Shown here one piece after another: positions 61,125 through 64,000 of a stretch of 64,000 nucleotides of DNA (position 1 is the first letter of the stretch; each line of letters opens with the position of its first letter). Made by a program: the position numbers and the translations under genes. Origin of the DNA: Protonemura montana (lineage: Eukaryota > Arthropoda > Insecta > Plecoptera > Nemouridae); the NCBI GenBank assembly GCA_947568835.1, contig OX387604.1, positions 6,603,860 to 6,667,859 on the forward strand, read 5' to 3'. The notes below the pieces were generated by a model. The model was not told the origin of the DNA and did not search any database. It worked only from the letters and a program-made list of their open reading frames with translations.

Positions 61125-62128
61125 AGAATTGCCAAGCATTTCTTTGTGGGCTTCGCCGCCTCCTGCCACGGCCAGGGCATTATACAGTTTCAGTGCAACT
61201 AGTTAGCATTTACAAAGTTGCAAAGTAGATGTTGCTTCTATCGCAGACATCTCAATGAAGCGGCTGCGTCTTAGGCGGGGTATGACACAAGTGAGAACGC
61301 ATATGCTAATTTCATTGCAACTGGTTGACATAGACGTTGGCACAGTAGCATAGTGTTGGTGGGGGATAGGGCAAGGGGCTCCGCAACTTGAACCGCGTTA
61401 ATTCTGATTGGTGAATACTTTTCTTGCCAGAAACAAGTTGGAGGAAGAATAATATTAAGGTATTCAGGTGATATTTAGAAAATATGCTGTAAAGCTGACG
61501 TCAAATTTAATCACCAAAAACCAATCCAACGGTTTTGTATTATAACTGTAGGAAGACCCAACGGGTTTTTGAAAAAGTTTTAAAATTACGTGGCACAATG
61601 GCATTTCATAAGAAGGAAAGGTTTGCTCGAACTTCCTTGTAAAAATATAAAAATATATGAAATGTCTGTGAAAAGGAGAAAAACGGTGTCATCTGAAGAC
61701 CTGCAGCTTTTAGAGATAATACAGGTGTCCGAGATGTACAAGTAAGTGGGGTGCTTTTCTTCCAAGACGATTCCTGTTATTCTGCTATATTGCCAATATT
61801 TTCGTTTGCCCTTCCGCAGCTTGCCTGCCTGGCTGGTTGGCTGTTGTTTCTTAAACCTGACGGATCCTGTGGGAAGGAGCGAGGGTGGGTGGGGTGTGGG
61901 TGGGTAAGGCTCTGCGGGTAGGGGCCGGTGGGAGGGGGTGCAGCAGGATCATAGGGGTAGGAGGGATAACGTGGCGCCTGGCGCCAGGCGGCCTCACGGA
62001 GACGTCTGGAAAAGGCGGGAGGCTGCAGAAGATGAAGCGAAGAAGGAAACTTGAAGAGAGAAAGAAAGCTGATACCGTCAAGGTACAACTACCTACGCCA
62101 ACTCGATCGTGGTGGTTGGGTGATTGTA

Positions 62129-62156
62129 GGGGGGGGGGGGGGGGGGGGGGGGGGGG
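62129..62156 (+). repeat. 28-base homopolymeric G run
   Basis: An uninterrupted run of G is preceded by G-rich sequence. Its length is likely unstable and hard to sequence accurately. Confidence 0.9.
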
Positions 62157-62640
62157 TATAGGGAGCTGGTACTGCTATTCCAAAGAAAACATGTGTTAAA
62201 GGTAGTCACAGACAACAAAGATGATAACGCACGAGATAAGTGAATCAGCTAAAGGTAAAAAGTATGATATTAATTTTATTTGCTTATTACTGGTATTCTT
62301 TACGTTACTTGTAGGCTCTCCCTCACAGATATTGCTAAGTATAATTTATAATTACTCTCGTTTTAATTAACATTGAGTAAGAAAAAATATATTTTTGTTT
62401 TATTAGATTTTAACCGCAAAACAATGTTCCGGATTAAATCGCTTTTTTTGACCGATCTAATGCTATTTATAGCAACGCTTTAAGCGTGATGGAGGAGCCG
62501 TGCTACTTAAGCATATCAAGCGGGCCAGGCGGTGGATGCTCCAGCTTCTTGAAATTCAATTTCACGAACTTCTCCGGAACAGCGCATATCAAATACAAAT
62601 CAGTCAACAGTTCTATCTGCAATCGTCAGTCTTCAAGTTA

Positions 62641-63373
62641 GGTGGTCATTCGTGGGGACAGTCAGGTGGTTATACGTGGGGACAGTTAGGTGGTTATGCG
62701 TGGGGACAGTTAGGTGGTTATGCGTGGGGACAGTTAGGTGGTCATGCGTGGGGACAGTTAGGTGGTTATGCGTGGGGACAGTTAGGTGGTTATGCGTGGG
62801 GACAGTCAGGTGGTTATGCGTGGGGACAGTTAGGTGGTCATGCGTGGGGACAGTCAGGTGGTCATGCGTGGGGACAGTCAGGTGGTCATTCGTGGGGACA
62901 GTTAGGTGGTTATGCGTGGGGACAGTTAGGTGGTTATGCGTGGGGACAGTCAGGTGGTCATGCGTGGGGACAGTAAGGTGGTTATGCGTGGGGACAGTTA
63001 GGTGGTTATGCGTGGGGACAGTTAGGTGGTTATGCGTGGGGACAGTTAGGTGGTTATGCGTGGGGACAGTTAGGTGGTTATGCGTGGGGACAGTTAGGTG
63101 GTTATGCGTGGGGACAGTTAGGTGGTTATGCGTGGGGACAGTTAGGTGGTTATGCGTGGGGACAGTTAGGTGGTTATGCGTGGGGACAGTTAGGTGGTTA
63201 TGCGTGGGGACAGTTAGGTGGTTATGCGTGGGGACAGTTAGGTGGTTATGCGTGGGGACAGTTAGGTGGTTATGCGTGGGGACAGTTAGGTGGTTATGCG
63301 TGGGGACAGTTAGGTGGTTATGCGTGGGGACAGTTAGGTGGTTATACGTGGGGACAGTTAGGTGGTTATGCGT
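62641..63373. repeat. 24-bp minisatellite, 30 units plus a partial
   Basis: The unit is GGTGGTTATGCGTGGGGACA followed by GTTA. Units 1-14 (62641-62976) vary at three positions: TAT/CAT, GCG/ACG/TCG, and TTA/TCA/TAA. Units 15-29 (62977-63336) are identical, and unit 30 has ACG. The period is a multiple of three, so long repetitive frames arise (GGYAWGQL or VRWLCVGT repeats). One frame is stopped by TAA at unit 14. There is no independent sign of coding. Confidence 0.97.
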
Positions 63374-64000
63374 CGCCGAGATCGTGTCTAATTGTTGGGG
63401 CGCTGCAGGTCTGGAAAGGACCTAGCAAGGGCTGGGCCCGGCAAGGGCTGAGCAAGGGCTCCTCAAGGGCTGTGCTATTCACGTTAGGGCTAGAGTGATT
63501 CGGGTCGGGGGCCGTAGCGTAGGGGGTGTACTGAGGGCACGATACACGGGTGCACATCACGGGTGGATACGGGGTAGGTACGGCCGGTCGAGACAGCCAA
63601 GGAATTCCATATCGATTTTATTTTTGTCTAGCCGAGGCCAGCTGATTCCACGCGTGGAAGGTGGGGCTTCCAGAAGGGCTTGGAGGGCGCAGAAGGGGCA
63701 GGGTAGTAGAGGGCAGGGGGCTTCGACGCTGGAAAACTAGGTCAAAAAAGGAAAACTTTTAGTACCTACTCAATATACGCCAATGATTGAAATATATTGC
63801 TATTTTTTATAATGGTAGGAGGGCTTATTTTTGTTTACTTGTTGTTAAGTACTTATTACCTTGCATGAGACGTTGCTTTATTATAGTGCATTTCCTGGTA
63901 CTTTAATTAATTTGCTCGTCTTTGGAGTGTGTATGGCAGCAAGAATTGCGAGGAAATTTTGTCGATATGGGAAGTAAGCGTCATGCTGGTGGAAACAGTA
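63374..64000. other. unannotated flank
   Basis: It begins with GC-rich AGCAAGGGCT-like short repeats (63420-63470) and becomes AT-rich after 63740. I see no gene or recognised repeat family. Confidence 0.5.

Larger units (their letters stand above)
57282..62640. other. region upstream of rn start codon
   Basis: It presumably holds the rn 5'UTR and promoter (near 57300-57700), but no TATA box or initiator could be assigned. Otherwise it contains repeats: GTCACAAGC units (58051-58085), (GGCGAC)n (58165-58206), GGTTGAC x3 plus GTCGGC repeats (59981-60036), a GGATCC-rich tandem repeat (60993-61124), G-rich stretches (58610-58720, 61880-61960) and a G28 run (62129-62156). No gene was recognised. 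Confidence 0.6.

Noticed and set aside
62641..63373. CRISPR-like array
   Set aside because: The repeats are contiguous without spacers and the context is eukaryotic.
62500..63425. Two long frames (158 and 257 codons) across the minisatellite
   Set aside because: They exist only because the 24-bp unit is a multiple of three and lacks stops in those frames. One is interrupted by a unit variant (TAA), and the unique flanking parts are not recognisable.

Overview
This is a eukaryotic (almost certainly insect or other arthropod) genomic window, not prokaryotic. Long introns with GT..AG boundaries, remnants of non-LTR retrotransposons, tRNA-like (SINE-type) sequences, MITE-like inverted repeats and abundant micro- and minisatellites make up most of it. 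The species cannot be fixed from the sequence. There are no operons, CRISPR arrays or bacterial genes.

The main content is one protein-coding gene on the minus strand, spread over 57281-19243. It can be reconstructed end to end from six coding exons whose splice phases all agree: A 57281-56964, B 52828-52586, C 46550-46476 (75 nt), D 44246-44201 (46 nt), E 39440-39202 and F 20490-19243. The joined reading frame is 722 codons and has six consecutive C2H2 zinc fingers of the rotund/squeeze (ZNF384-like) type. I call it rotund (rn), with squeeze as the alternative. Introns are about 4.1, 6.0, 2.2, 4.8 and 18.7 kb. The largest intron cuts zinc finger 1 in two.

Downstream of rn (1-19242) is repeat-rich DNA: a 5'-truncated LINE 3' end at the window start, a diverged ~470-bp tandem duplication (838-1730), a ~650-bp inverted repeat (3034-3686), several tRNA-like B-box sequences, a SINE-like copy (6453-6560), a 208-bp hAT-like MITE candidate (8155-8362), and a CR1/jockey-type LINE 3' fragment (8491-9285). 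A chain of well-formed splice sites on the minus strand (about 13650-9850) suggests an undescribed multi-exon transcript with no long reading frame, i.e. a candidate lncRNA.

The rn introns hold an ~850-bp fold-back element (44557-45406) immediately upstream, in the transcript, of the 46-nt microexon, a (GA)n tract, and many GC-rich GTCGGC/GACGCC-type hexamer repeats. Upstream of the rn start codon (57282-64000) I see no other gene. The conspicuous item there is a 24-bp minisatellite of 30 units (62641-63373), whose 3' half is perfectly homogenised, next to a 28-base G-run.

I did not find a multi-gene novel system. The best leads are the candidate spliced non-coding transcript, the hairpin beside the microexon, and the possibility of a five-finger rn isoform produced from the giant intron.
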